DNA from: Caulobacter endophyticus
Lineage (GTDB): Bacteria > Pseudomonadota > Alphaproteobacteria > Caulobacterales > Caulobacteraceae
DNA: 64,000 bases
Direction: 5' to 3'
Assembly: GCF_029543245.1 (NCBI RefSeq)
Contig: NZ_JARQWV010000003.1
Coordinates: forward strand, 217,990-281,989
Positions within the stretch are counted from its first letter, which is position 1. The number at the start of each line of letters is the position of its first letter. Shown here in pieces: positions 27,483 through 36,876 of this stretch. Under the pieces are notes generated by a model. The model worked only from the letters and a program-made list of their open reading frames with translations. It made no database searches and was not told the DNA's origin. The position numbers and the translations under genes were made by a program.

Positions 27483-28088
27483 TCAAGCGAGTTCAGGGTC
27501 TTCGACGGGCGCACAGTCGAAGCGGTCGATCTGGCCGGCCAGCAGGCGGTAGACCGCGTCCTGCGGAACCTCCTGGGCCAGGGTGTCGGCGCGCGACAGG
27601 CCGGCGTAGGCGCCGCGCAGCAGACGGCCGGCGACGCCGTGGCTGACCACGATCAGGCGCCGCTGGCCTTCCGGGGCCTGGTCGGCCAGCCAGCCGGCGA
27701 CGCGCGCGGTGACATCCTCGAAGGTCTCGCCGCCCGGCGCGCGGAAGGCCCACTCATAGCTGGCGAACAGTTCCGGATTGTCGCGGCGGATATCCTCGCG
27801 CAGGCGGCCCGACCACTCGCCGACGCTGATTTCCAGCAGGCGGTCGTCGAAGGTCAGCGGCAGGCCCGTGCGCTCGGCGATGGCTTCGGCCGTGTTCCGC
27901 GCACGGCGCAGCGGACTGGCGACGATCCGCCAGGCGTCGGATGGCTCGCGCGCGACGAGGTCGGCCAGCAGCTCGCCCATGGCCCGCGCTTGGGCGCGAC
28001 CGAGGGCCGTGAGGTCCGACTCGGTCTGCCCCTGAAAACGCCCCTCGCGGTTGAACTGGGTCTGGCCGTGGCGGCAGAGATAGATCAT
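27483..28088 (-). CDS. Histidine phosphatase family protein
   Basis: This 201-aa phosphoglycerate-mutase-like phosphatase has the phosphohistidine motif YLCRHGQTQFNREGRFQG at the N-terminus, SPLRRARNTAEAIAE, LLEISVGEWSGRLREDI and the second His in LIVVSHGVAGRLL. The substrate is not decidable; sequence length and motif spacing fit the GpmB/CobC-like group. Its start overlaps the stop of the membrane-protein gene by 4 bp, and it ends 8 bp before the HIBCH start, so it is embedded in the valine cluster. Confidence 0.9.
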   Translation of the reverse strand: MIYLCRHGQTQFNREGRFQGQTESDLTALGRAQARAMGELLADLVAREPSDAWRIVASPLRRARNTAEAIAERTGLPLTFDDRLLEISVGEWSGRLREDIRRDNPELFASYEWAFRAPGGETFEDVTARVAGWLADQAPEGQRRLIVVSHGVAGRLLRGAYAGLSRADTLAQEVPQDAVYRLLAGQIDRFDCAPVEDPELA

Positions 28089-28600
28089 GGGCCCCTGGAA
28101 CTCCGCTTCGCTTGCGCGAGCGTCGTATAGACCAGGGCGGCGAAAAGACACGATAGCGCCGTCCCCGCCACCTCCAGCCAGTTGGGCAGATAGGTCCAGG
28201 CCGAAGGCTGGAACGGGATCAGGTTCGACGCCCCCTCCATGCCGGCCGACACAGCCATCAGAACCTTCACGGCGATCACCAGCAGGGTCGGCGGGGCCGC
28301 GACGAAGAAACCGAACGCGAGGCGGCCGCCGCCCCAGCGACGGTTCAGCCACCACCCAAGCGCCATCACCGGAACGCCGAACAGAAGCGCCAGCATGAGC
28401 GCGCCCGCCAGGAGCTCAGAGAACGGCGCGGACGCCGTCGCCGCGATCGTGTCGCCGTCCAGCCCCTGCCGGAACGGCGCGATGGCCAGGACCATCAGAA
28501 CAATGCAACCGCCGTAGGTCGCCGCCGACGCGGCCAAGGCGGGCCAGGACCAGGCCGGCTCCCCGGCCCTTTTGCTCCCTGTCTCGGGAACGGCCGTCAC
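28085..28600 (-). CDS. Four-helix membrane protein, hypothetical
   Basis: The product is 171 aa from GTG 28600. Four hydrophobic segments are seen (about residues 22-42, 62-84, 98-121 and 141-163), with short polar loops and a basic C-terminal KRSSRGP. I recognise no family. It overlaps the acyl-CoA dehydrogenase stop by 4 bp and the phosphatase start by 4 bp, so it is translated as part of that operon. A role in transport or tethering is guesswork. Confidence 0.78.
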   Translation of the reverse strand: MTAVPETGSKRAGEPAWSWPALAASAATYGGCIVLMVLAIAPFRQGLDGDTIAATASAPFSELLAGALMLALLFGVPVMALGWWLNRRWGGGRLAFGFFVAAPPTLLVIAVKVLMAVSAGMEGASNLIPFQPSAWTYLPNWLEVAGTALSCLFAALVYTTLAQAKRSSRGP

Positions 28601-29736
28601 TGCCGGAACATCTCGCGGGCGATGATGACGCGCATGATCTCGTTGGTGCCTTCCAGGATCTGGTGCACCCGCAGGTCGCGGACGATGCGTTCCAGCGGGT
28701 AGTCCTGCAGGTAGCCGTAGCCGCCGTGCAGTTGCAAGGCGTCGTTGGCGACCTGGAAGCCGGCGTCGGTGGCGAAGCGCTTGGCCATGGCGCAGAGCTT
28801 GGTGGCCTGGGGATCGCGGTTGTCGAGGGCATGGGCGGCGCGGCGCACCATCAGCCGAGCGGCTTCCAGCTCGGTGGCCATGTCGGCCAGCTTGAACTGC
28901 AGGGCCTGGAAGTCCTTCAGCGGCCGGCCGAACTGATTGCGCTGTTCCAAGTAGACCTTGGCGGTGTCGAGCGCGAACTGGGCGCCGCCTAGCGAGCACG
29001 AGGCGATGTTCAGGCGCCCCCCATCAAGGCCCATCATGGCGAAGCGGAAACCCTCGCCCTCACCGCCGATGCGGTTGGCCAACGGCACGCGGCAGTCGTC
29101 GAAATTGACCTGGGCTGTGGGCTGGGCGTTCCAGCCCATCTTGCGCTCGTTGGCGCCGAAGGTCAGGCCCGGCGTCCCCTTCTCGACCACGAAGGCCGAG
29201 ACGCCCTTGGGGCCTTCGCCGCCGGTGCGGGCCATGACCACATAGACGTCCGACACCCCGCCGCCGGAGATGAAGGCCTTGCCGCCGTTCAGCACGTAAT
29301 GGTCGCCCTCCAGGCGGGCGGTGGTGCGCATGCCCGCCGCGTCGGAACCCGAGCCCGGCTCGGTCAGGCAATAGCTGGCGATCAGTTCCATGGTGGTCAG
29401 GCGCGGCAGGTAACGCTGGCGCAGTTCGGCCGAGCCGAACCGGTCGATCATCCACGAGGCCATGTTGTGGATGGTCAGATAGGCCGCCACTGGTACGTCG
29501 CCGTAGCTAAGGGCCTCGAAGATGATCGAGGCGTCGAGGCGCGACAGGCCGCTGCCGCCCACATCGTCATTGACGTAGATGCCCGCGAAACCAAGGCTCG
29601 CGGCCTCGCGCAGGACGTCGACGGGGAAGTGCTTGTTCTCGTCCCAGGCGGACGAATGAGGGGCAAGCCGTTCCGCGGCGAAGCCCGAGGCCATATCCTG
29701 AATGGCGCGTTGATCGTCGTTCAGCGCGAAATCCAT
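28597..29736 (-). CDS. Acyl-CoA dehydrogenase, probably isobutyryl-CoA dehydrogenase
   Basis: This 379-aa flavoenzyme has [39 protein letters not shown] (substrate/FAD loop), [27 protein letters not shown]-type [20 protein letters not shown] and [23 protein letters not shown]. The C-terminal [21 protein letters not shown] is typical of the short-branched group. Its position at the head of a cluster with HIBCH and mmsB argues for isobutyryl-CoA. The downstream crotonase step that would hydrate methacrylyl-CoA is not in the cluster. Confidence 0.9.
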   Translation of the reverse strand: MDFALNDDQRAIQDMASGFAAERLAPHSSAWDENKHFPVDVLREAASLGFAGIYVNDDVGGSGLSRLDASIIFEALSYGDVPVAAYLTIHNMASWMIDRFGSAELRQRYLPRLTTMELIASYCLTEPGSGSDAAGMRTTARLEGDHYVLNGGKAFISGGGVSDVYVVMARTGGEGPKGVSAFVVEKGTPGLTFGANERKMGWNAQPTAQVNFDDCRVPLANRIGGEGEGFRFAMMGLDGGRLNIASCSLGGAQFALDTAKVYLEQRNQFGRPLKDFQALQFKLADMATELEAARLMVRRAAHALDNRDPQATKLCAMAKRFATDAGFQVANDALQLHGGYGYLQDYPLERIVRDLRVHQILEGTNEIMRVIIAREMFRQ

Positions 29737-29943
29737 GCGCCATTTCCTCCCGTGCGGGGCATGTCCGCCCTCACCTTCTTGACCGCTGACCTGCCCTGAG
29801 CAGCCAAGTGTGTCAATCATATCTCAGTTGGCGAATTTGCTTGCGGCGCCGCAGCGAAAATGGGTGCGAAAGGTCGCACCTCCCTTGATCCGACACCTCG
29901 TCGGTATCAGATCACGCCCATCGGAGGCGTCGTCTCGGTTCCC

Positions 29944-30387
29944 ATGTCCAAGTTCTTTACCGCTCTGGCCGCGGTCGCGGCCCTGTTCACGTTCGTGTCT
30001 GCGCCGGCTCACGCCGAGAATCTCGGCGTGTGGCGCAACCCGAAGGACAACATCCGCCTGCACATCACCGACTGCGGTCCGAGCATGTGCGGTTGGGTCG
30101 TCTATGCCAGCCGCAAGGCCGAGGCTGACGCCAAGAAGAGCGGCTACGACACCCTGGTGGGCCAGCAGGTGCTGCGCGACTTCGCGCCCACCGGCAATGG
30201 AAACATGAAGGGCAAGGTTTTCGTTCCGACCCTGAAGGTCACCCTCTCGGGCACTGCCGAGTTCGTCGACGCCCGCACCATGCGCGCCAAGGGCTGCGTG
30301 CTGGGCGGCCTGTTCTGCAAGTCGCAGGTCTGGACCCGCGTCGACGGCGGCGTGCAGCAGGTTCGCGTCACCAAGGCCGGCGAATAG
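29944..30387 (+). CDS. DUF2147 exported protein
   Basis: The product is 147 aa with a cleavable signal (FFTALAAVAALFTFVSAPAHA). The mature domain has the DUF2147 features: NLGVWRNPKDNIRLHITDCG, MCGWVVYASRK, KGKVFVPTLKVTLSGTAEF and GCVLGGLFCKSQVWTRV, with four cysteines that could form two disulfides. DUF2147 proteins adopt a lipocalin-like barrel and are of unknown ligand. It stands alone, about 207 bp from the divergent acyl-CoA dehydrogenase. Confidence 0.88.
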   Translation: MSKFFTALAAVAALFTFVSAPAHAENLGVWRNPKDNIRLHITDCGPSMCGWVVYASRKAEADAKKSGYDTLVGQQVLRDFAPTGNGNMKGKVFVPTLKVTLSGTAEFVDARTMRAKGCVLGGLFCKSQVWTRVDGGVQQVRVTKAGE

Positions 30388-30443
30388 CCCCTTAAGGGCC
30401 TTCCGGCCTTGCCTCGACCGGCGGCGCGCGCGAAACCCTTCGC

Positions 30444-31445
30444 ATGACCGTTCCGCCGCTCGCCCCCTACCCCGCCACCCGCCTGCGCCGCCTGCGTCAG
30501 GCCGACTGGACCCGCCGCCTCGTGCGCGAGACGGAAGTCCGTCCGTCCGACCTGATCTGGTCGATGGTGGTGCACGAGGGCGAAGGAACCGTCCCTGTCG
30601 CCTCCATGCCCGGCGTCGAGCGCCTCAGCGTCAAGGAGGCCGCCAAGGCCGCCGTCCGCGCCCGCGACCTCGGCATTCCCGCCATCGCCATCTTCCCGCA
30701 CATCGATCCGTCTCGAAAGGACGCGACCGGCTCGATCGCCGCCGATCCCGACGGCGTCATCCCGCGCGCCGTGAAGGCCATGAAGGACGCTGCCCCCGAG
30801 GTCGGCATCATGTGCGACGTGGCGCTGGACCCCTTCACCGACCATGGCCACGACGGCGTGGTCGAAGGCGGCAGGATCCTCAACGACGCCACTATCGAGC
30901 GGCTGATCGAGCAAGGCCTGATGCAGGCCGCCGCCGGCGCCGACATCCTGGCGCCGTCCGACATGATGGACGGCCGCATCGGCCGCCTGCGCGGCGCGCT
31001 CGAGGCCGACGGCCGGCAGGACACGATGATCATGTCCTATGCCGCCAAGTACGCTTCGGCCTTCTACGGCCCGTACCGCGACGCCATCGGCTCGGCAAAG
31101 CTCAGCGCAGGCCAGGGCGACAAGAAGACCTACCAGATGGACCCCTCCAACACCGAGGAAGCCATCCGCGAAGTCGCCCTCGACATCGCCGAGGGCGCCG
31201 ACATGGTCATGGTCAAGCCGGGCCTGCCGTACCTGGATATCCTGCGCCGACTGGTCGACGAGTTCCGCATGCCCACCTACGCCTTCCAGGTGTCGGGCGA
31301 GTACGCGATGATCAAGGCGGCCGGCGCCAACGGCTGGATCGACGAGGACCGCGCGATCCTCGAAAGCCTGGCGGCCTTCAAGCGCGCCGGCGCCGCCGGG
31401 ATCATCACCTATTTCGCGCCCTGGGCGGCCGAAAAGCTGGGCTGA
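30444..31445 (+). CDS. hemB: Delta-aminolevulinic acid dehydratase (porphobilinogen synthase)
   Basis: This 333-aa enzyme joins two 5-aminolevulinates to porphobilinogen. The two Schiff-base lysines are in SYAAKYASAFYGPYRDA and MVMVKPGLPYLDIL. The metal-site region reads CDVALDPFTDHGHDG, the aspartate-rich (Mg-type) form rather than the Zn-cysteine form, as expected in alphaproteobacteria. It ends one base before the AraC-family start, so the regulator is probably co-transcribed. Confidence 0.97.
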   Translation: MTVPPLAPYPATRLRRLRQADWTRRLVRETEVRPSDLIWSMVVHEGEGTVPVASMPGVERLSVKEAAKAAVRARDLGIPAIAIFPHIDPSRKDATGSIAADPDGVIPRAVKAMKDAAPEVGIMCDVALDPFTDHGHDGVVEGGRILNDATIERLIEQGLMQAAAGADILAPSDMMDGRIGRLRGALEADGRQDTMIMSYAAKYASAFYGPYRDAIGSAKLSAGQGDKKTYQMDPSNTEEAIREVALDIAEGADMVMVKPGLPYLDILRRLVDEFRMPTYAFQVSGEYAMIKAAGANGWIDEDRAILESLAAFKRAGAAGIITYFAPWAAEKLG

Positions 31446-31446
31446 C

Positions 31447-32316
31447 ATGGCCGCGCCGAGAACCGCCTTCGCACCCGGACGGTTCTACGGCGCGCCCACG
31501 ATCGAGCGCCGGCTGCCGGGCGTGCGGCTAGCGCATCTGGCCGCCACGATGAGCGCCGAGCTCGTCGACGAACACAGCCACGACGACGCCCATTTCGTGC
31601 TGACCACGAAGGGCCGCTACGAGACCACGGCCTGGGGTCCGCGAACCGAGGGGCCAGTCCTCGTCTACAACCCGCCCGGCGTGGTCCACCGCGACCGGTT
31701 CGTCGAGACCGGCGGCTATTTCCTGGCGGTCAGCTTCGGCGCCGGCGACTGGCGCGAGCTCGCCGACGGCCGTGGGGCGATCGACGCCCTGCGCCTGACC
31801 GGTCCCGTCGCCCGCCGCGCCGCCCTGCGCCTCGCCCGCTCGCTGCTATCGGTCGACGCCGAGGCTCTGTCCCTGGAAGGGCTCAGCCTGGAACTGGCGG
31901 CGCAGGCCCTTCCCCCGGCGCGCGACAGCGACCATCCCCCGCCCTGGTTGGCTCTGGCCGAGACCTATCTGGCCGACGCCTTCGACCAGCCGATCGGCGT
32001 CGCCGACCTGGCCCGCGTCGCCGGCGTACATCCGGTTCACCTGGCGCGCGGCTACCGCCGCTGGCTCGGCGCGGCGCCGGGCGAGCGCCTGCGTACGCGG
32101 CGGCTGGACCGCGCCGCCGACCTGCTGATGGCCGGTCGTCTGTCGATCAGTGAGATCGCCCTGGCGTCGGGCTTCTGCGACCAGAGCCACCTCAACAGAC
32201 AGTTCCGCCAGGCCTATGGCGTGACACCTGGAGAGTTCTCGCGCCTTTGCAGCCCCCGCCCCGCCAGATGGGCCGATGTTGCGGGCGTCCAAGACGAGAC
32301 TGCGATCGCGCTCTAG
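31447..32316 (+). CDS. AraC-family transcriptional regulator
   Basis: This 289-aa protein has an N-terminal cupin-like sensing half with [17 protein letters not shown] and [20 protein letters not shown], both with histidines that often hold a metal or polar ligand. The C-terminal AraC DNA-binding domain (~190-280) includes [22 protein letters not shown] and [20 protein letters not shown], the two helix-turn-helix motifs. The ligand is unknown. One base separates it from hemB. Confidence 0.9.
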   Translation: MAAPRTAFAPGRFYGAPTIERRLPGVRLAHLAATMSAELVDEHSHDDAHFVLTTKGRYETTAWGPRTEGPVLVYNPPGVVHRDRFVETGGYFLAVSFGAGDWRELADGRGAIDALRLTGPVARRAALRLARSLLSVDAEALSLEGLSLELAAQALPPARDSDHPPPWLALAETYLADAFDQPIGVADLARVAGVHPVHLARGYRRWLGAAPGERLRTRRLDRAADLLMAGRLSISEIALASGFCDQSHLNRQFRQAYGVTPGEFSRLCSPRPARWADVAGVQDETAIAL

Positions 32317-32348
32317 CTTGGCGGCATACGCCGTCGGAGTGGCTTTTC

Positions 32349-33440
32349 GTGAAACGCTTCCTGTTCGCCGCCGCCCTGGCCCTGGCGCCGCTGTCGCCCG
32401 CCTCCGCCGCTGCCGACATGCCTTCCGCGGCGCCCGCCGCCGAACGGATGTCGGCGCCCCGGCTCGACGCCATGTCCGCCGCCATAAAGGCGGGCGAGTT
32501 CCAGAAGATCACCAGCGTGCTGATCGCCCGCCACGGCAAGCTGGTGTTCGAGGCCTATTACGACGAGGGCGGGCCCGACGGCGGCCCCGAGGCCCGCCGC
32601 AACACCCGCTCGGTGACCAAGACCGTCACCGCCATGCTGGCCGGCGCGGCCATCGATCGCGGCGCGATCCCCAGCGTCGACGCGCCGATCAAGCCCTATC
32701 TGAAGGGCCGACCTCCGGTCGCCGCGCCCGATCCTCGCAAGGACAAGGTCACGGTCGAGGACCTGCTGACCATGAGCTCGATCGCCGAATGCGACGACGA
32801 CAACCAGTTCTCGCGCGGCAACGAAGAGCGGATGTACCTGATCGAGGACTGGGTCGGTTTCTATCTCGACCTGCCGGTGCGCGGCTTTCCCGACTGGGTG
32901 CAGAAGCCCGCCGACGCGCCATACGGCCGCAGCTTTTCCTACTGCACGGCAGGCGTTACGACCCTGGGCGCCATAGTCCAGGGGGCCGTGGGCAAGCCAC
33001 TGCCCGTCTTCGCCCGCGAGGCGTTGTTCGGACCACTGGGCATCGAGGGCGAGCGCTGGCAGCTTTCGCCGCTCGGCCTGGCGCAGGGCGGCGGCGGCCT
33101 TGGCCTGCGCAGCCGTGACCTGCTGAAGCTGGGCCAGCTATATCTCGACGGCGGCAAGTGGAACGGCCGCCAGGTGCTGCCGGCGTCCTTCGTCGCGGCC
33201 GCCACCAGCCCGCACGCCAATGCGCGGCCCGACACCGACTACGGCTACCTGATCTGGCTGCAGACCCTCGGCGGCCACAAGGTCTGGGCGATGAGCGGCA
33301 CGGGCGGAAACAAGGTGGTCATCGTCCCCGACCTCGGGATCGTCGCGGTGATCACCACGGTGAACTTCGGCGTCCGCCAGCCGCACGCCATCAGCGAACG
33401 CCTGCTGACCGAGCACATCCTGGCGGCCGTCGAGCCCTGA
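32349..33440 (+). CDS. Serine hydrolase, beta-lactamase class C family
   Basis: This 363-aa exported protein starts at GTG 32349 ([19 protein letters not shown] is the signal). The class C catalytic Ser-x-x-Lys is in [12 protein letters not shown], the second motif is a Tyr-containing FSYCTAGV, and the third a His/Lys-Gly element near [16 protein letters not shown]. The spacing fits carboxyesterase / D-peptidase relatives such as EstB and DD-peptidases better than resistance beta-lactamases. Neighbouring genes give no clue to the substrate. Confidence 0.88.
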   Translation: MKRFLFAAALALAPLSPASAAADMPSAAPAAERMSAPRLDAMSAAIKAGEFQKITSVLIARHGKLVFEAYYDEGGPDGGPEARRNTRSVTKTVTAMLAGAAIDRGAIPSVDAPIKPYLKGRPPVAAPDPRKDKVTVEDLLTMSSIAECDDDNQFSRGNEERMYLIEDWVGFYLDLPVRGFPDWVQKPADAPYGRSFSYCTAGVTTLGAIVQGAVGKPLPVFAREALFGPLGIEGERWQLSPLGLAQGGGGLGLRSRDLLKLGQLYLDGGKWNGRQVLPASFVAAATSPHANARPDTDYGYLIWLQTLGGHKVWAMSGTGGNKVVIVPDLGIVAVITTVNFGVRQPHAISERLLTEHILAAVEP

Positions 33441-33469
33441 CGGCCGCCGAATCCGCTAGGCTGGCGGGC

Positions 33470-33868
33470 ATGAGCAAGGTCCTAGACATCGTCACCGCCG
33501 TCATCCGCGACGAGACCGGCCGCATGCTGCTGGTGCGCAAGCGCGGCACGGCGATCTTCATGAAGCCGGGCGGCAAGCGCGACGCGGGCGAGGATGACCT
33601 GACCGCCCTCGCCCGCGAACTCGACGAGGAGTTGGGCTGCCGGCTGATCTCGGCGACCTTGCTGGGCCGGTTCTCCGCTCCCGCGGCCAACGAGGCCGGG
33701 TTCACGGTGCAGTCGGCGACCTATCTGGCCGTCGTCGAGGGCGAGATCGCCGCCCAGGCCGAGATCGAGGAACTGGCCTGGGTCGACCCGGCCGCGCCGC
33801 CCGCGGGCCTGCCCCTGGCCCCGCTGCTGAAGGATGAAGTGATCCCCGCCCTTCTGGCCCTCGCCTGA
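33470..33868 (+). CDS. Nudix hydrolase
   Basis: This 132-aa protein has the Nudix box intact: GKRDAGEDDLTALARELDEE gives G-x5-E-x7-R-E-x2-EE-x-G. The N-terminal VVTAVIRDETGRMLLVRKRG-like segment and the length fit a general nucleoside-diphosphate-linked substrate; no specificity motif is evident. It starts 29 bp after the serine hydrolase stop. Confidence 0.92.
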   Translation: MSKVLDIVTAVIRDETGRMLLVRKRGTAIFMKPGGKRDAGEDDLTALARELDEELGCRLISATLLGRFSAPAANEAGFTVQSATYLAVVEGEIAAQAEIEELAWVDPAAPPAGLPLAPLLKDEVIPALLALA

Positions 33869-33897
33869 CCGGACCCAACCCGTGCTATAGGGCGGCC

Positions 33898-34356
33898 ATG
33901 ACGACGATCTACATCGACGCCGACGCCTGCCCCGTGAAGGACGAGACCTACAAGGTCGCGGCCCGCAACGGCCTGAAGACCTATGTCGTCTCCAACAGCT
34001 GGATCCGCGTGCCCACAACTCCGGCCATCGAGCAGATCGTGGTCGACGCCGGCCCCGACGTGGCCGACGACTGGATCGCCGAGCGCGCCGGTCCCGGCGA
34101 CGTGGTGGTGACCAACGACATTCCCCTGGCCGACCGCGTGCTGAAGGCTGGCGGCCAGGCGATCGCGCCCAACGGCCGGGTGTTCACCAACGACATGATC
34201 GGCTCGGCTCTGGCCAGCCGCTCTATCGGCGAGCACCTGCGCTCGATGGGCGAGGTCACCAGCGGCCCCAAGGCCTTCGGCCCGCAGGACCGCAGCAAGT
34301 TCCTGCAGGCGCTGGATCAGGCCGTGGTCAAGGCCCGCCGCGTGGTCCCGCGATGA
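33898..34356 (+). CDS. YaiI/YqxD-family protein (DUF188)
   Basis: This 152-aa protein has the family start IYIDADACPVKDETYKVA, DAGPDVADDWIAERAGPGDVVVTNDIPLA and GRVFTNDMIGSALASR. The acidic residues (DADACP, DD, TND) recall the PIN-like metal site, so a nuclease-like role is inferred. Its stop overlaps the arfB ATG (ATGA), so the two are coupled. Confidence 0.9.
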   Translation: MTTIYIDADACPVKDETYKVAARNGLKTYVVSNSWIRVPTTPAIEQIVVDAGPDVADDWIAERAGPGDVVVTNDIPLADRVLKAGGQAIAPNGRVFTNDMIGSALASRSIGEHLRSMGEVTSGPKAFGPQDRSKFLQALDQAVVKARRVVPR

Positions 34357-34775
34357 TCGAGATCACCTCCTGGCTGCGCATCGACGAAGACGAACTGGTC
34401 GAGAAAGCCGCCCGCGCCTCGGGCCCCGGCGGCCAGCACGTCAACAAGACCTCGACGGCGATCGAGCTGCGCTTCGACGTGACGAACTCGCCGTCCCTGA
34501 CCGACGACATCAAGGCCAGGCTGACCGCGCTGGGCGGCAGCCGCATGACCCAGGAAGGCGTGCTGGTGCTGTTCGCCCAGGGCCATCGCTCGCAGGAGCT
34601 GAACCGCCAGGACGCCCGCGAGCGGCTGGTCGAGCTGATCCGTCGGGCCACCGAAAAACCCAAGCCTCGCCGCCCGACCAAGCCGACCTATTCCAGCAAG
34701 CTCAAGCGGCTGGAGACCAAGTCGAAGCGATCGGGCGTGAAGACCATGCGTGGCCGCGTCCATCACGACGACTGA
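34353..34775 (+). CDS. arfB: Alternative ribosome-rescue peptidyl-tRNA hydrolase ArfB
   Basis: This 140-aa release-factor-like protein has the catalytic GGQ in ASGPGGQHVNKTSTAIELRF. It lacks any codon-recognition domain and ends in a basic tail (KPKPRRPTKPTYSSKLKRL, KTMRGRVHH) that in ArfB enters the empty mRNA channel. In Caulobacter ArfB-type factors back up tmRNA trans-translation. Confidence 0.94.
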   Translation: MIEITSWLRIDEDELVEKAARASGPGGQHVNKTSTAIELRFDVTNSPSLTDDIKARLTALGGSRMTQEGVLVLFAQGHRSQELNRQDARERLVELIRRATEKPKPRRPTKPTYSSKLKRLETKSKRSGVKTMRGRVHHDD

Positions 34776-34789
34776 CCGCTCAGAGGTCG

Positions 34790-35065
34790 TCAGACAGCGG
34801 CAGGATTGACGCCGACGCCCAGGCGCTTCCCGTCAGCCTGCTGCTGGACAAGGAAGACCTGTTCCTGGTCAAGCCAGGTGATCTGGTCGCCCACGATGGT
34901 CCCGGCGAGATTGGCCAGAACGATGTCGGCCGAGCCCTGGCCGCCATGCTGGACCATCGCCTCCCAGTGCATCATCCGATAGGTCGAGCCAGAGGCCTGC
35001 ACGGCGAAGCCCGTGCCGCCGTCGGCGTAAGACTGGATGTGCTCGGCGACCTGTCTGACGTTCAT
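34790..35065 (-). CDS. Hypothetical protein, 91 aa
   Basis: This small soluble protein starts at ATG 35065 (MNVRQVAEHIQSYADGGTGF). It has a mixed alpha/beta appearance and a central Met/Trp/Gly-rich loop (YRMMHWEAMVQHGG). No family is recognised. The in-frame extension to 35125 was rejected as it has no ribosome binding site; AGGGGAGC-type sequence lies upstream of the chosen ATG. It is convergent with arfB. Confidence 0.7.
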   Translation of the reverse strand: MNVRQVAEHIQSYADGGTGFAVQASGSTYRMMHWEAMVQHGGQGSADIVLANLAGTIVGDQITWLDQEQVFLVQQQADGKRLGVGVNPAAV

Positions 35066-35167
35066 GTGGTGAAGCTCCCCTCGCGCGCCCCTAGCGGCCG
35101 CAGAACTCCACCTTAAGACGCGCACGCCTTAACCGGAGATTGCAGCCGAGACGTCGCGAGCGTTTCT

Positions 35168-35680
35168 TCAGGCCAGGCGCGGGATCGGCGGGCCGAACGA
35201 GAGGATCTCGTCCTTCCAGTCCGGCTCCGGAATGAGGCCGCCCAGCATCTTCTTCAGATAGAAGGCCAGGGCCGACTGCTCGTCGGCGCTCAGCTCGGAA
35301 CAGGCTTCCTGATGCAGCGGCGTCAGCTCGTCGCGAATGCGCTGCAGCAGGGCCGCTCCGGCGTCGGTGAGGCGCACGACCACCTTGCGACGATCGTTCG
35401 GCGCCCCGCCGCGCTCGACCAGGCCGTCGCGGATCAGGCCGTCGATCGACCGGGTAAGGGTCGTGCGGTCCGCCGCCGAAAGCTTGGCCAGCCGCGTCAT
35501 CGAACACTCGCCGAACCGGGCCAGCGACAGCATCGCCACCCATTTCGGGAACGACAGACCGTGACGCGCAACATGGTCGGCCGCCAAGGCGCGCCGATGC
35601 TGCTCGGTCTGATACATCAAATAGCTCAAATAGCTGGGCAGGGGCATGGATTGCCCCTCCCTCAAGTCATGCTCTGGCAT
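35168..35680 (-). CDS. MarR-family transcriptional regulator
   Basis: This 170-aa dimeric winged-helix regulator has YQTEQHRRALAADHVARHGL, FPKWVAMLSLARFGECSMT, LAKLSAADRTTLTRSIDGLI (recognition helix), DGLVERGGAPNDRRKVVVRL (wing with the MarR DxR) and a helical C-terminus. No ligand-specific cysteine is seen. It has no obvious partner gene. Confidence 0.92.
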   Translation of the reverse strand: MPEHDLREGQSMPLPSYLSYLMYQTEQHRRALAADHVARHGLSFPKWVAMLSLARFGECSMTRLAKLSAADRTTLTRSIDGLIRDGLVERGGAPNDRRKVVVRLTDAGAALLQRIRDELTPLHQEACSELSADEQSALAFYLKKMLGGLIPEPDWKDEILSFGPPIPRLA

Positions 35681-35831
35681 GGTGTCCCCCCGCGCCGTGC
35701 GCCTTGATCTCACAACCTCTGCTGTCGCGCAATCGCCACGAGGTCCCTAGCCAACGCAGCGTTCACCATGTCGCCAAACGCCTGTCTCGTCCGCACGTTC
35801 CGCAGGCGAGAAAGACCCCTCAGAGGCGAAT

Positions 35832-36698
35832 TCAGCGCCGGGGCGCAGGCGGGGCCGGAGGCGCGGGCGGAGCCGGCGGCGCAGGCATGCCGCGGATGAC
35901 CGTGATGCGCTTGACCCGATTCCCGCAGCTCTTCAGCGACAGACCCTGCGGCAGGCGGGCCTCGCCGCAGGCGTCGTCGAGCTGATCCTGGGTCAGGCCG
36001 CGGGCCCCGCTGAGATCGACGCCCTGGAAGCGAACGCCCCCAAAGTCCGCGCCCTTGAAGTCCGCGCCCGAGAAGCTGCCGCCGCGGAAGTGCGAGGCGC
36101 TCAGCGAGGCGTTGCGAAACTGCGCGCGATCGAACCGGCCGCCGCTGAGGTTGGAACCATTGATCTCGGCGTTGGAGAAATCGGCCCCGCGCGCGTTCAC
36201 CGAGCTCAGGTTCGAGCCGTTCAGCTCGGCGTTGGACAGGCGCGCGTCGATCATGGTGGCGGCCTCGAAGTTGACGCCGTGCATCTCCGACGAGGTCAGG
36301 TCCGAGCGCGACAGGTTCGCGTTCTGGAAGTTGGCGCCGGCCGACTCCACGCCCGACAGGCGGGCGCCGTTGAAGTTCGCGCCCTGGAAATTGGCGGCCC
36401 GCATCTCGGCGCCGCGCAGGTCGGCGCGGGTCAGGTCGGCCGCCGCGAAGTTGGAGCCGTAGAACACCGCGCCGCGCAGGTCGGCGCCGATCAGGTTGGC
36501 CTTGGCGAAGTTGGCGCCATTGAACTTGGCGCCGGTCATCTTGCGGCCGGCCAGATCGCAGCTGACGCACACCCCGCCGAGCGACACCAGGCGCGCCACG
36601 TCCTTGTCCTCGATCGAGGCCTTGGCCTGGGCCTGGCCGGCCAGGGTCGTCAGACCCATGACCAGGGCGGCGGCGAGTGTCATGCCCATGCGGGCCAT
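35832..36698 (-). CDS. Secreted pentapeptide-repeat protein
   Basis: The product is 288 aa with a signal peptide (MTLAAALVMGLTTLAGQAQA). Some 30 pentapeptide units of the A(D/N)LxX type run from residue ~50 to ~235 (for example FNGANFAKANLIGADLRGA), which fold as a right-handed square beta-helix. Two cysteines (CVSC) precede them and a GLTQDQLDDACG segment follows. The C-terminus is a run of APP repeats. Function is unknown; a Qnr-like gyrase role is unlikely because of export. Confidence 0.9.
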   Translation of the reverse strand: MARMGMTLAAALVMGLTTLAGQAQAKASIEDKDVARLVSLGGVCVSCDLAGRKMTGAKFNGANFAKANLIGADLRGAVFYGSNFAAADLTRADLRGAEMRAANFQGANFNGARLSGVESAGANFQNANLSRSDLTSSEMHGVNFEAATMIDARLSNAELNGSNLSSVNARGADFSNAEINGSNLSGGRFDRAQFRNASLSASHFRGGSFSGADFKGADFGGVRFQGVDLSGARGLTQDQLDDACGEARLPQGLSLKSCGNRVKRITVIRGMPAPPAPPAPPAPPAPRR

Positions 36699-36876
36699 CG
36701 GCGGTCTCCGTGCGGTCGATAAGCGACCTTGCTTGGTAACGGTTTGAGCCCCGCACCGCCGCTAGACCACTTAAATCGCGGTAATGACGGGGATTCGGGA
36801 CCCCCGTCGCCCGCCAAACGCTTGTTGGCCTTAGCCTTCCAGCGCCCGCCGCGTCAAACCGCCACGCCCCTCCCGG

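Noticed and set aside
36786..36808. GACGGGG...CCCCGTC hairpin after the amidohydrolase
   Set aside because: A 7-bp stem with no T-tract is not enough to call a terminator.
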